A stretch of 35,849 nt of DNA from Rhodothermales bacterium (GCA_028284545.1 JANQRN010000049.1:1-35849), one strand, 5' to 3'; positions 16,885-25,356 are shown, counted from the stretch's first letter. A program made the numbers and translations. The notes: generated by a model from the sequence alone, not told the origin.

Positions 16885-18573
16885 CTATCGGACAACCGTC
16901 ATACGTCGCGTTTGACGCACCGGGCCCGACTCAGCTACGTAGAAGTAGATCCCTGCCGGCCATCCCCGGGCGTCTACGTTAACCTCCTTCCGTCCTGCCG
17001 TCAATCGCTCGTCGACAAGCGTCGCCATCCTCCTGCCAAGAACATCGTAGACATTGACACGCAAATTGACCGGCTCCCGAACTTCAATCGCGAATTTGGT
17101 GACATCCGCAAACGGTTCGGGGTGGTTCGGTAGAAGCTGTACGATCGGCCCCGCATTGTAAGCGTTGTCCGCATCGTCTATCGAAACCTCTACGCCGTTT
17201 CGGATCTCAATCGACCAGACCTTCGACCAACCACCCAGCGCGCTGCGTACCCGCCAATGGTAGGTACCATTGACAGTGATATCAGCCGTGTAGTGCCGAC
17301 CCGGGCTATCGACTTCAAGCACGACGTCGGTGAAGTCTACGTCGGTAGCGAGCTGAAACAGCGACACACCCCCATCGGGCTCCGTCCAGAAGAAATCGAC
17401 CTGCCCGGCGTCCAGCGCGACGTCGTTGGCCGGAGCGGCATGGTGCGGTACCGTATGCTCTTCTCCGGTGTCGATGCGTAAGACCGTCCCAACTTCCGGC
17501 ATATCGGCATCGTACGGTGCCTCACTCCCACCATTCCAATTGACGAGAACGGTCTTGTGCAGCACGGGGTCTCCAAGAGCACCGGTGTCTCCTGCAAAGA
17601 AGTTGTCGTATCCGCCCGAGCCCGGAGTCACATCGGCGGGATAGTACCAGGTGACAACATCCGTGTACGGATCATTCACGTTGCCTGATACGGCATGGTC
17701 ACCGCTGAGATCAAACTCGCCGTTCTCATTGCGGTCGCGCACCACGGGAATCATGCGAACATCGTCTGAGGGATCATCGGGCGTGTCGCTCCCGATACTC
17801 CACAATTCGAAGGGGACCGACATTGAGGTGCCAGCCGCGGGGTCGATTGACGCGTCTCCGCCTCCTGGTGTGAACCGCATCTCAAAATCGGTAGGAAAGA
17901 TGCGCTCAAACGATTCACCCTGCGCCGACACGACAGACAGGAAACTGGTCGTGTCGGTCGCCGGGCCGAAGTTGATCCCTTCTGACTCAACGTGAAGTCC
18001 CCACGTCGAGCTGTTCGTTGACTGGTTGCGACCGTCTTGCGGTCGATCGCGGCCGTGCACCCACGGAAAACCGGTACGATTGAATGCGAAGGCAGCCATA
18101 TCGGGAGGCGTCAATAATCCCGCCGCATTCGCTACAAGCATGATCTTTGTCGACGCCCCAAACTCGATGGTAGAGGTTCCTGTCGAAAAGGAACGGAGAC
18201 TTGACCATGGGCCAACCTCAGCGTCGGTCTTTCCACGAACACGCCACGAGTACGTCGCGTTTGCGTCGAGACTATCAAGTCGAAAGAACTCCTGCGAAGC
18301 GGCAATCAGCTCCGTCCCCGAAGGGGTCGTCAGTTCCAAATCATATCGATGTGCACCCGGGACTGCGTACCAGTCCAGGAACAGGTAGGTCGGAAGATCC
18401 GTAGCGCCGTCTATGGGAGAAGCAAGGCTGGGCGCATCAAGTGCCGAAGGCCTGTCGGCGGCTGTACCGCTGTGAGCGGTCAAGGCTGCGAGCAGAACGA
18501 CCGTTGCGGCCCTCGCAATCTGTGTGGTGATGGCTTGCATGGTCATGGCGGTAGCGCTCGTTCGTGCGTGCAT
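16885..18573 (-). CDS. Secreted FN3-type protein with T9SS sorting domain
   Basis: 562 aa from ATG 18573; ATG 18540 (MQAITTQIARAATVV) is an alternative that leaves a cleaner signal peptide. Exported: hydrophobic core ATVVLLAALTAHSG. An FN3-like module at about 45-135 (PIDGATDLPTYLFLDWYAVPGAHRYDLEL ... TYSWRVRGK) is followed by a long central region of unknown type with Asp/Gly-rich stretches (DRNENGEFDLSGD). A second FN3-like part lies at about 380-455 (TYHWRVRSALGGW). The C-terminal T9SS type A sorting domain spans about 475-562 (LLPNHPEPFADVTKFAIEV, VYDVLGRRMATL, GIYFYVAES, RMTVVR). Its TAG stop lies within a copy of the downstream 13-bp repeat. Its cargo function is unknown. Confidence 0.85.
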   Translation of the reverse strand: MHARTSATAMTMQAITTQIARAATVVLLAALTAHSGTAADRPSALDAPSLASPIDGATDLPTYLFLDWYAVPGAHRYDLELTTPSGTELIAASQEFFRLDSLDANATYSWRVRGKTDAEVGPWSSLRSFSTGTSTIEFGASTKIMLVANAAGLLTPPDMAAFAFNRTGFPWVHGRDRPQDGRNQSTNSSTWGLHVESEGINFGPATDTTSFLSVVSAQGESFERIFPTDFEMRFTPGGGDASIDPAAGTSMSVPFELWSIGSDTPDDPSDDVRMIPVVRDRNENGEFDLSGDHAVSGNVNDPYTDVVTWYYPADVTPGSGGYDNFFAGDTGALGDPVLHKTVLVNWNGGSEAPYDADMPEVGTVLRIDTGEEHTVPHHAAPANDVALDAGQVDFFWTEPDGGVSLFQLATDVDFTDVVLEVDSPGRHYTADITVNGTYHWRVRSALGGWSKVWSIEIRNGVEVSIDDADNAYNAGPIVQLLPNHPEPFADVTKFAIEVREPVNLRVNVYDVLGRRMATLVDERLTAGRKEVNVDARGWPAGIYFYVAESGPVRQTRRMTVVR

Positions 18574-18688
18574 CGGAGTATCTAACTATACGGTCTAGCT
18601 CGGGCGAATGCGAGACCTGCGGACGTCATTCGCTTGCCTCGAACCCCTCCCTGCGGTAATCTCCGTGATTCACCAGACTTCGCGCTAT

Positions 18689-20431
18689 ATGCGAGCCCCA
18701 GATCAAGGAATTTTGCCCTACACCGTCCCACTGCTCCTGCTTGCGCTGCTCCTTGCGGTTGGCAGCCGAGAAGCCGCAGCCCAGCGGACGACCGCCCCAA
18801 ACGACGTTCCCGAGGTCACTCGATCCTATGCGATCCAGGGTGCGACAATCACCGTCGCGCCCGGCCAGACTATCGAGAATGGAACGATCGTCTTTCGCGA
18901 CGGCGTAATCGTCGCGGTAGGGAGCAATCTCGCCATCCCGGCAGACGCTAACGTAGTCGAGGCGGACTCGATGTTCGTCTATCCAGCCTTTATCGACGGA
19001 CTGTCGCATGTCGGCATCACTGAACCAAAGAACGAGAACCAGCCCAGACCGCCTGATCCTGGTAACCCCGAGTACGCGCGCGCGGGGATCCAGCCCGATC
19101 GCTCAGCAGCAGATTTGATCGAGACCGATGCGAGTGCACTTGCCAAGCATCGGGAAGCGGGCTTCGCGGTCGCCAACATCGTCCCGTATGGACGAATGCT
19201 TCCAGGCTACTCTGCGGTCACTAGCCTTACCCCGGCAGGACCGGCCTATATGAATCCATCGGCTGGGCTCTACACCAAGCTTCAGGGTGCGCGGGGCGTC
19301 TACCCCGGTACGCCCGTGGGCGTCATGGCAAAACTCCGGCAGCTGTTCCGCGTCTCGGCGCAGCACCAGGAGTGGGCAGCGGCCTACGAAGCAGATCCGG
19401 CAAACCTGATGCACCCGCCAGGCGACGCGGTACTCGAAGCGTTGCAGCCGGTGGTCAAGAAAGAAGCACCGGTATTATTCCACGCGAACTCCGCGCTCGA
19501 AGTCCAGCGGGCTATGCGACTGCAGGACGACCTCGGCTTCGACCTCGTAATTGCAGGCGCAAAGCAGGCACCAGAGATGGTCTCTTTGCTTGCCGAAAGC
19601 GGACTGCCCATCATCTACTCCGTCGAACTACCGAAGGAAGACAAGAAGAAATCCGACGCGGATAGTACCACTGCGCCGCCATCGTACAACAGTGCTTTCA
19701 AGAGCAACGACGAGGGTGACATCGAAGCCGAGCGCGAGAACCTGGAAGCGCGACGCGCAGAGACGCGGCAGCGCTATATGGAGGGCGCGGCGGCTTTGGA
19801 GAAAGCCGGCGTTGCGTTTGGATTTACTGGCGTGGACGTTAAAACCGCTGACATCGTGGCCAACGTTCGCAAGATGGTCGCGGCGGGGTTGTCCGAGGAC
19901 GCCGCACTTGCAGGCCTTACGATCAACAACGCTCGCATACTCGGAATCGACCGCAGCGTTGGCACACTCGAACCCGGGAAGCTCGCCAACATCGTGATAA
20001 CAACTGCGCCGGTGTTCGAGAAGGACTCGGCTATCAGACACGTCTTCGTTAACGGCCATCCTACCGAAGTCGAGGCCAAGAAGGCCAAGACCGGGAACGG
20101 CGGCGAAGCCGGTCCAGAAGCGGAAGCCTTCGCAGGCGTCTGGCGATTCCTCGTTGATTCACCGGACGGGCCGATTCCCGGACGATTCGAACTCGAGGTA
20201 TCCGGGGGTAGCCTCGAGGGCACGGCGTCCTCAAGCGCTTCAGGTGACGCTGATCTCCAAGACATCGAGATCGATGGCGACGACATCTCATTCACGTTTC
20301 AGACACCGGACTGGGGAGAGATCAGGGTCACCGCCACCCGAAGCGATGACCGATGGAATGGACAGCTAAACGTGCAGGGTGTCGGCGACATCCCGTTCAC
20401 TGCGCGACGCGGACCTGGAGGGGCACGATAG
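18689..20431 (+). CDS. Exported amidohydrolase-fold protein with degenerate metal site and extra C-terminal domain
   Basis: 580 aa from ATG 18689, which opens a clean signal peptide (VPLLLLALLLAVGSREAAAQ); the ORF track's start at 18608 is unlikely. It has imidazolonepropionase-like amidohydrolase architecture: an N-terminal beta-sandwich (GATITVAPGQTIENGTIVF, DGVIVAVGSN), a barrel, and the returning strand motif GTLEPGKLANIVI. The metal motif expected as DAHSH reads FIDGLSHVG (L105, H107), so the first His is lost. FHANS keeps a later His, but the usual next His is absent (VIAGAKQ). A charged insertion (KEDKKKSDADSTT) interrupts the barrel. After the fold comes a beta-rich module of about 110 residues (FAGVWRFLVDSPDGPIPGRFEL ... 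FTARRG), not part of the usual enzyme. It is first of three consecutive related genes. Possibly a binding or partner subunit. Confidence 0.85.
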   Translation: MRAPDQGILPYTVPLLLLALLLAVGSREAAAQRTTAPNDVPEVTRSYAIQGATITVAPGQTIENGTIVFRDGVIVAVGSNLAIPADANVVEADSMFVYPAFIDGLSHVGITEPKNENQPRPPDPGNPEYARAGIQPDRSAADLIETDASALAKHREAGFAVANIVPYGRMLPGYSAVTSLTPAGPAYMNPSAGLYTKLQGARGVYPGTPVGVMAKLRQLFRVSAQHQEWAAAYEADPANLMHPPGDAVLEALQPVVKKEAPVLFHANSALEVQRAMRLQDDLGFDLVIAGAKQAPEMVSLLAESGLPIIYSVELPKEDKKKSDADSTTAPPSYNSAFKSNDEGDIEAERENLEARRAETRQRYMEGAAALEKAGVAFGFTGVDVKTADIVANVRKMVAAGLSEDAALAGLTINNARILGIDRSVGTLEPGKLANIVITTAPVFEKDSAIRHVFVNGHPTEVEAKKAKTGNGGEAGPEAEAFAGVWRFLVDSPDGPIPGRFELEVSGGSLEGTASSSASGDADLQDIEIDGDDISFTFQTPDWGEIRVTATRSDDRWNGQLNVQGVGDIPFTARRGPGGAR

Positions 20432-20432
20432 C

Positions 20433-21911
20433 ATGACGAACCATGAATCCGGACTAATGAACATGGAACAGCCAATGGCCAACCGGTCGGTACGGGCAGC
20501 AACGGTGCGAGTCGCGGCGATCCTTGTAATGGCGGCGATGGGCTCGCCCGCAGCCAGCGTCGCACAGGATGGTAACCTCGTAGTTCGCAACGCGACGGTC
20601 ATTACCGTGACGGGTGATGTACTGGAGTCGGCCGATGTGCTTGTACGCAATGGCAAGATCGCCGCCGTGGGGGCAGACGTTATTGCGCCGGCGGGTGTCA
20701 GGGAAATCGACGCCAGCGGCAAGTATGTAATGCCCGGGATCCTCGATGCCCACTCACACATCGCGCTGACCACCGTCAACGAAGGGTCCAACCCAGTCAC
20801 GGCTGAAGTCACGATGGAGGACTCGGTTGATCCGTTTCAAGTGAGCATCTATCGCGCCCTCGCGGGCGGCGTGACCACCGCGCATTTGATGCACGGCTCC
20901 GCGAACGTCATCGGCGGCCAAAACGAAACGATCAAGCTCCGCTACGGCGTCAGAACTCCAGATGAGCTCCGATTCGAAGGCGCGCCGAGAACGATCAAGT
21001 TCGCACTGGGCGAGAACCCGACCCGGGTACACGGCGGCTCGGGTAACAAGAACCCCTCCACCCGAATGGGAGTCGAGCTCGTGCTCCGCAACGCGTTCGA
21101 AGAGGGCAAGCGCTACATGGAAGCGTGGGATACATACAACGCTTCCGTGGCGTCGCAAGGCAACCGAAGACGTGGCAATCGCGGGATGTCGGCGACTGCG
21201 ATGCCCCCCGAGTATAACCTCAGACTGGAGACAATCGCAGACATTCTGCGGGGTGACATCCTGGTGCACGCACACTCGTATCGAGCTGACGAAATCCTGA
21301 TGCTGATGGAGGTGCTCGGCGACTACGGAGTGAACAAGATCACGTTCCAGCATGCCAACGAGGCGTTCAAGGTAGCACCGGAACTCGCTGAGTTTGGTGC
21401 GTCGGCGTCCATATTTGCTGACTGGTGGGCGTACAAGTTCGAGGTGTACTACTCAACGGCCTACAACGCGGCGATTCTGACTCGAAACGACGTTTCGACC
21501 TCGATTAATTCAGATTCGGGTGAGCTGATTCGACACCTGTATCACGAGGCCGCCAAGTCACAGAAGTATGGCGGCCTCACCGATGCGGAGGCACTCGCCT
21601 TGATCACCATCAATCCGGCCAAGCAATTGGGAATTGACGATCGCGTAGGCTCAATAGAGGTCGGCAAAGACGGCGACCTGGCGATCTTCTCCGAGCACCC
21701 CCTTTCGGTCTACGCGATCAACGAAATGACGATCGTAGACGGAAACTTGTTGTTCGACCGCGCCAACGATCCAGACGACATGCGGCTGATGGTGAATCCG
21801 GATGAAGAAGTTCCGGAGACGATGATCCGGTATTGGGAAACCGACATGCACCAGTGCATGCAGAACACCGAGTGGCTCTTTGGAATCTCGGCCGACCAAC
21901 TCTCTTACTGA
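20433..21911 (+). CDS. Exported amidohydrolase (imidazolonepropionase-like, M38/ACDase type), metal site intact
   Basis: About 493 aa from ATG 20433, one base after the previous stop codon and preceded by GGAGGGG; the GTG at 20379 in the ORF track overlaps the upstream gene. The signal peptide follows (VRVAAILVMAAMGSPAASVAQ). Metal-site motifs are all present: PGILDAHSHIALT (H107, H109), ILVHAHSYRADE, ITFQHANEAFK and TSINSDSGE (catalytic Asp). The end motif is GSIEVGKDGDLAIFS. Such exported enzymes are usually annotated as amidohydrolases or Xaa-Pro dipeptidase/imidazolonepropionase-related; the substrate is unknown. Tight spacing on both sides shows co-transcription with two homologues that lack these residues. 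Confidence 0.9.
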   Translation: MTNHESGLMNMEQPMANRSVRAATVRVAAILVMAAMGSPAASVAQDGNLVVRNATVITVTGDVLESADVLVRNGKIAAVGADVIAPAGVREIDASGKYVMPGILDAHSHIALTTVNEGSNPVTAEVTMEDSVDPFQVSIYRALAGGVTTAHLMHGSANVIGGQNETIKLRYGVRTPDELRFEGAPRTIKFALGENPTRVHGGSGNKNPSTRMGVELVLRNAFEEGKRYMEAWDTYNASVASQGNRRRGNRGMSATAMPPEYNLRLETIADILRGDILVHAHSYRADEILMLMEVLGDYGVNKITFQHANEAFKVAPELAEFGASASIFADWWAYKFEVYYSTAYNAAILTRNDVSTSINSDSGELIRHLYHEAAKSQKYGGLTDAEALALITINPAKQLGIDDRVGSIEVGKDGDLAIFSEHPLSVYAINEMTIVDGNLLFDRANDPDDMRLMVNPDEEVPETMIRYWETDMHQCMQNTEWLFGISADQLSY

Positions 21912-21915
21912 ACCT

Positions 21916-23241
21916 ATGCGTACATCACTCATGATGCGTTCTTTCATGACGCGCTCCGTTGCCGGTCTGCTTGTTGCAGGGTTTGGTTTTGGCGTCCCGA
22001 ATGCGGCCCTGTCGCAGGAGACTGACCGTACCGCGCTTACCAACGCTCGGATTGTTACGGTTGAATTTGGAGTAATCGAGAGCGGAGTCGTTCTCATCGA
22101 GGACGGTCGCATCGCTGCGGTCGGCGCAAATGTCGACGTGCCGACAGGTACGACTACGATTGACGTGGCTGGCCACACCGTGTATCCGGGTATGGTAGAT
22201 TCGGGCACGCGACTAGGGCTGTCTGAAGTCGGATCTGATCCGCGAACACAAGACTTCCGGGAGAACGGCAACCTGACGCCGCACGTCAAGGCGTTGACCG
22301 CCGTGAACCCCAACTCTGTCCTCATTCCAGTGACGCGCGTCAGCGGCGTCCTGACGGCACTTGCCGAACCGACGGGTGGGCTGTTTCCGGGGACGGCAGC
22401 CTTCATCAATCTCCACGGCTACACGCCGGAGCAGATGTATGTCGAGGGCTCCTCAACTATGGTCATGCAGTTTCCGGTGACGGGTCGCCGTGGCAGTTTC
22501 GATCAGCGCTCCGATGATGACATCGAGAAGGCGTCGAAGGAAGCGATGAAAACGCTCAACGACATGTGGGACCGCGCGCACCTTATGGCCCGACTGGAAT
22601 CGGTGTACGAGGCTGACCCCGAAATGGAACGAACTACCGAGTACGTACCCGAGGTATCGGCGCTGGTCCCCGTGGTCAATGGGGACATGGCGCTGATGAT
22701 AGTCGTCAATCGTGCCGCGGATATCGAGAAGGCGATCGACTGGGTGCAGGAACGAGAAGTGGCGCTACCGATCTTCTCCGGGTGTGCCGAAGGTTGGAGG
22801 GTGGCATCCAAGATCGCAGCGGCGGGCATTCCCTGCATCGTTGGTCCCGTTCAATCACTTCCTACGCGGGCCTCAGATCGATTTGACCGCGCCTACGCAA
22901 ACGCCGGACTCCTCCACAAGGCGGGAGTCAAGGTTGCGCTGCGTACCGGAGAGTCGGAGAACGTAAGAAACCTCCCGTTTCATGCCGGTTTTGCGGCAGC
23001 CTACGGTCTTGGAAAAGAAGAAGCGCTCCGTGCGGTAACGCTCAATCCGGCAGAGATCTTCGGCGTCGCCGAGCACATCGGTTCGATATCCGTCGGGAAG
23101 CTCGCGAACCTGTTCGTAGCGGATGGAGACCCCTTCGAAACGAAGACAAGTATCAAGTATGTTTTCATCGAGGGCCACAACATACCGATGGAGAGCCGGC
23201 ACACTCGACTATATGACGAGTTCCTGAACCGGAGTCGCTAG
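21916..23241 (+). CDS. Exported amidohydrolase-fold protein lacking the metal-binding residues
   Basis: About 441 aa from ATG 21916, 4 nt after the preceding stop (ATG 21931 is an alternative; TTG 21880 in the track overlaps the upstream gene). The signal peptide is SVAGLLVAGFGFGVPNAALSQ. The family frame is clear: LTNARIVTVEFGVIESGVVLIEDGRIAAVGANV at the front and GSISVGKLANLFVADGDP at the end. The metal site is gone: HxH is replaced by VDSGTRLG (96-101), the HAH strand reads MIVVNRA, the next His position reads FSGCAEGW, and the Asp motif reads RTGESEN. It is therefore probably non-catalytic, perhaps a partner of the middle gene's product. Its stop codon overlaps that of the convergent peroxidase gene. 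Confidence 0.87.
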   Translation: MRTSLMMRSFMTRSVAGLLVAGFGFGVPNAALSQETDRTALTNARIVTVEFGVIESGVVLIEDGRIAAVGANVDVPTGTTTIDVAGHTVYPGMVDSGTRLGLSEVGSDPRTQDFRENGNLTPHVKALTAVNPNSVLIPVTRVSGVLTALAEPTGGLFPGTAAFINLHGYTPEQMYVEGSSTMVMQFPVTGRRGSFDQRSDDDIEKASKEAMKTLNDMWDRAHLMARLESVYEADPEMERTTEYVPEVSALVPVVNGDMALMIVVNRAADIEKAIDWVQEREVALPIFSGCAEGWRVASKIAAAGIPCIVGPVQSLPTRASDRFDRAYANAGLLHKAGVKVALRTGESENVRNLPFHAGFAAAYGLGKEEALRAVTLNPAEIFGVAEHIGSISVGKLANLFVADGDPFETKTSIKYVFIEGHNIPMESRHTRLYDEFLNRSR

Positions 23242-24557
23242 CAGCCGAGGTCAGCTCGCGCCACGGGGTCGTTTGCCGGAATGCAATTCCCCGACGGCAC
23301 GGACGCGGGTTGATATCGCATGAGGTCTGGATCGCGCAGGGAGACCTCGAGGAACACGACGAGCTCATCCATCTCCTGCTGCGTTAGGTGGAGCGGCTGA
23401 AACCGGGGGGCCTTGACCTCTGGCGGCACGTCGATGTCAGGAATAGCGTCGTTGTAGTACTCGACGACTTCTCGCACAGTGCCGAACGTTCCTCCGTGCC
23501 CCAGAAATGGCGAGTCCACCATGTTGTAGAGCTGCGGGACCTTGAATTTGTAAGCTTCCGCGGGATCACCCAGGAACGCACCTCGACCAAGGTCAGGCGG
23601 CCCCTTGAGGTCCGCCATGCCAAGCGCGTAGAAGGCCATCGAGCTCAGTGCGGGGCCAGTGTGGCACGTCTCGCATAGACCCTTGCCGACAAAGACGAGC
23701 GCACCCCGCTTCTCGACATCCGACATTGCGTTGTACTCTCCGCGCAACCACCGCTGAAACGGTGCCCTGTTTGCCATCACTGTCCGCTCATAGGCGGCTA
23801 TCGCCAGACCAACGTTGACCAGCGTTACGGGCTCGCCAGGGAAGGCCTCCTCCCAGAGCGTGGAGTAGGTAGCGTCATTGACAACGATTGATGAATCCAG
23901 GTCAGACATTCGGTGCACCGTGAGCGCCGCGATCGCCTGGGTCTCCAGCCCCTCGAAACCGAGTGCGTTCGTTTCACTGGGTGTGCCGGGGAGCCATGCG
24001 GCTTCCGTGCCTTCGTTCATGGCGCCCGCGCCCATCGAGCCGTCCCAGTGCATCAACCTTTGAAAAGCGGAGTTCAGTACTGTGGGCGAACGAAGTACGG
24101 GCGCGTCTACGTCGGCGTCGGCGTAGCCTGGATCCGGTATACGACCCTCGCCCGCCGTTCCCCATCCCGAACCGCCCTCGCCGATTGACTGCTGCCGACC
24201 CGCCTGGAAGCCAGCTGCGGCGTGATGACAGGTCGCACACGAGTACGTACCAGCACCAACACTACGAAGCGGGCTCGTGGCAAGCGCTGTCTCATGAAAC
24301 AGGAGCTTGCCAAGCTCAACCTTGGCGGCTGTCAGCGCATTTGCTGGATCCTGGGGGATTTCGGAAAAGTCGTCGCTCGCCGGCAGATAGAACTCGTCGA
24401 GTCGTCGCTGGCCGTCGAGTGTCAGTGCCGCCTCGAGCTCGGCGTCAAGATCACGACGCGGCGGTTCGACGTTCGCAAGTTCGCAACCCGCGAGTAACAC
24501 CCCACCGGCGATCGCGCACGCAAGGCCACCGACAATTGTGGCTCTTAGAGTGCGCAT
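23238..24557 (-). CDS. Di-haem cytochrome c peroxidase (CcpA/MauG family) lipoprotein
   Basis: 439 aa from ATG 24557; the ORF track's longer form (start 24872) runs through the upstream gene in another frame and has no family similarity. The N-terminus ends in a lipobox, GGVLLAGC25. Two haem sites are seen: CATCHH (C107-H111) and CETCHT (C295-H299). Further family marks are GKLLFHETALATSPLRSVGAGTYSC, RSPTVLNSAFQRLMHWDG and FKVPQLYNMVDSPFLGHGGTF with REVVEYYND. Family members reduce hydrogen peroxide or perform MauG-like oxidations in the periplasm. The start overlaps the stop of the upstream FN3 lipoprotein gene by 13 bp (ATGCGCACTCTAA), which implies translational coupling. The stop overlaps the stop of the convergent amidohydrolase-fold gene. 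Confidence 0.92.
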   Translation of the reverse strand: MRTLRATIVGGLACAIAGGVLLAGCELANVEPPRRDLDAELEAALTLDGQRRLDEFYLPASDDFSEIPQDPANALTAAKVELGKLLFHETALATSPLRSVGAGTYSCATCHHAAAGFQAGRQQSIGEGGSGWGTAGEGRIPDPGYADADVDAPVLRSPTVLNSAFQRLMHWDGSMGAGAMNEGTEAAWLPGTPSETNALGFEGLETQAIAALTVHRMSDLDSSIVVNDATYSTLWEEAFPGEPVTLVNVGLAIAAYERTVMANRAPFQRWLRGEYNAMSDVEKRGALVFVGKGLCETCHTGPALSSMAFYALGMADLKGPPDLGRGAFLGDPAEAYKFKVPQLYNMVDSPFLGHGGTFGTVREVVEYYNDAIPDIDVPPEVKAPRFQPLHLTQQEMDELVVFLEVSLRDPDLMRYQPASVPSGNCIPANDPVARADLGC

Positions 24558-25225
24558 ACGAACTTCCAGATCGGCGACCACCCACTTGATCCAATCGCGG
24601 AATTCGCGCGAACGCGCCAGTAGTAGGTGTACCCCTGCACCAGCGCGTGGATGTCCTGCTCTGTACCTCGAACACGGAGGTCCGCTACCTTTCGATCCAT
24701 ATCCGGCTGCATGGACATTTCGATGTCGTAGCTCAATGCACCCTTTGACGGCTCCCATTTGAGCTCGACGTTTGTTGGCATGTCGACCGTCTCCGGGGCC
24801 GGATACTTTTGAAACGGAATTGGTGGGACGATCGCCGTCGTCGATGGGGTGAATACCCAGGTCGGCGACCACGAACTGACGAGGTCTGCCACATCGTGCG
24901 CCCGAACCCGCCAGTAGTATGGCACTCCCAATTCAAGATCTTTGACGGTGAACGCGGAAACCGTAGTGCCTGTCTCTCGCGCGACTACATTCTCAAACGT
25001 GGGGTCCCGGGCTACCTCCACGTCGTAGCGCGCTCCGCCTTTTGGAACAAGCCATTCCAGCACTACCGCGTTCGGATTGTTTGTCGAACCATCAAGAGGT
25101 AGGACCATCCGGGGAGACGCGATCCCGGACTCGTCGGGTTCACCACCGGTGTCGCAACCAAGGGGCACCACGACCAGAAGCAATAGTAGCGCACACGCGC
25201 CAGCGCGCTGGAGTATTCCGTTCAT
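24545..25225 (-). CDS. Lipoprotein with two fibronectin type III-like domains
   Basis: 226 aa. The signal peptide ends in a lipobox, LLLVVVPLGC24, followed by DTGGEPDESG, so surface or periplasmic lipid anchoring is likely. Two FN3-like modules of about 90 residues follow: PLDGSTNNPNAVVLEWLVPKGG ... YYWRVRAHDVADLVSSWSP, then PAPETVDMPTNVELKWEPSKGA ... YYWRVRANSAIGSSGWSP. No catalytic residues are recognised. It overlaps the downstream di-haem peroxidase gene by 13 bp, so the two are translated together and may act together at the envelope. A 131-bp gap separates it from the agmatinase-family gene upstream; the gap holds a small GTAGG/CCTAC hairpin near 25301-25317. Confidence 0.85.
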   Translation of the reverse strand: MNGILQRAGACALLLLLVVVPLGCDTGGEPDESGIASPRMVLPLDGSTNNPNAVVLEWLVPKGGARYDVEVARDPTFENVVARETGTTVSAFTVKDLELGVPYYWRVRAHDVADLVSSWSPTWVFTPSTTAIVPPIPFQKYPAPETVDMPTNVELKWEPSKGALSYDIEMSMQPDMDRKVADLRVRGTEQDIHALVQGYTYYWRVRANSAIGSSGWSPIWKFVCAL

Positions 25226-25356
25226 CGCCTGTACGGGCTTCGTCTATGACTCACCGTGTCGAAGTCAAAATACGAGAGCCTTGTCGCGCGTGCCGTTGAT
25301 GTAGGGGATCCACCTACGCTGCGGTAGTGGTGGGCTGCGGCGCGTGATAAACCTAG

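Noticed and set aside
16681-16982. Plus-strand ORFs over the 13-bp array translate to pentapeptide-repeat-like protein (SIGQIYRANLSGNAIGQL)
   Set aside because: The 13-residue period is just three 13-bp units read in frame. The ORFs are short, all three frames give similar products, and the frames run into the ends of real minus-strand genes.
18604-18633. GCGAATG/CATTCGC inverted pair between the divergent T9SS and amidohydrolase genes as an operator
   Set aside because: Arms are only 7 bp with a 16-bp spacer; this can arise by chance and nothing else supports it.
20754-21353. 199-aa minus-strand ORF inside the amidohydrolase trio
   Set aside because: Antisense to the intact amidohydrolase gene, whose metal motifs fix the coding strand.
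24558-24872. N-terminal extension of the di-haem peroxidase in the ORF track
   Set aside because: It overlaps the FN3 lipoprotein gene in another frame and would bury the lipoprotein signal; ATG 24557 gives a clean lipobox.
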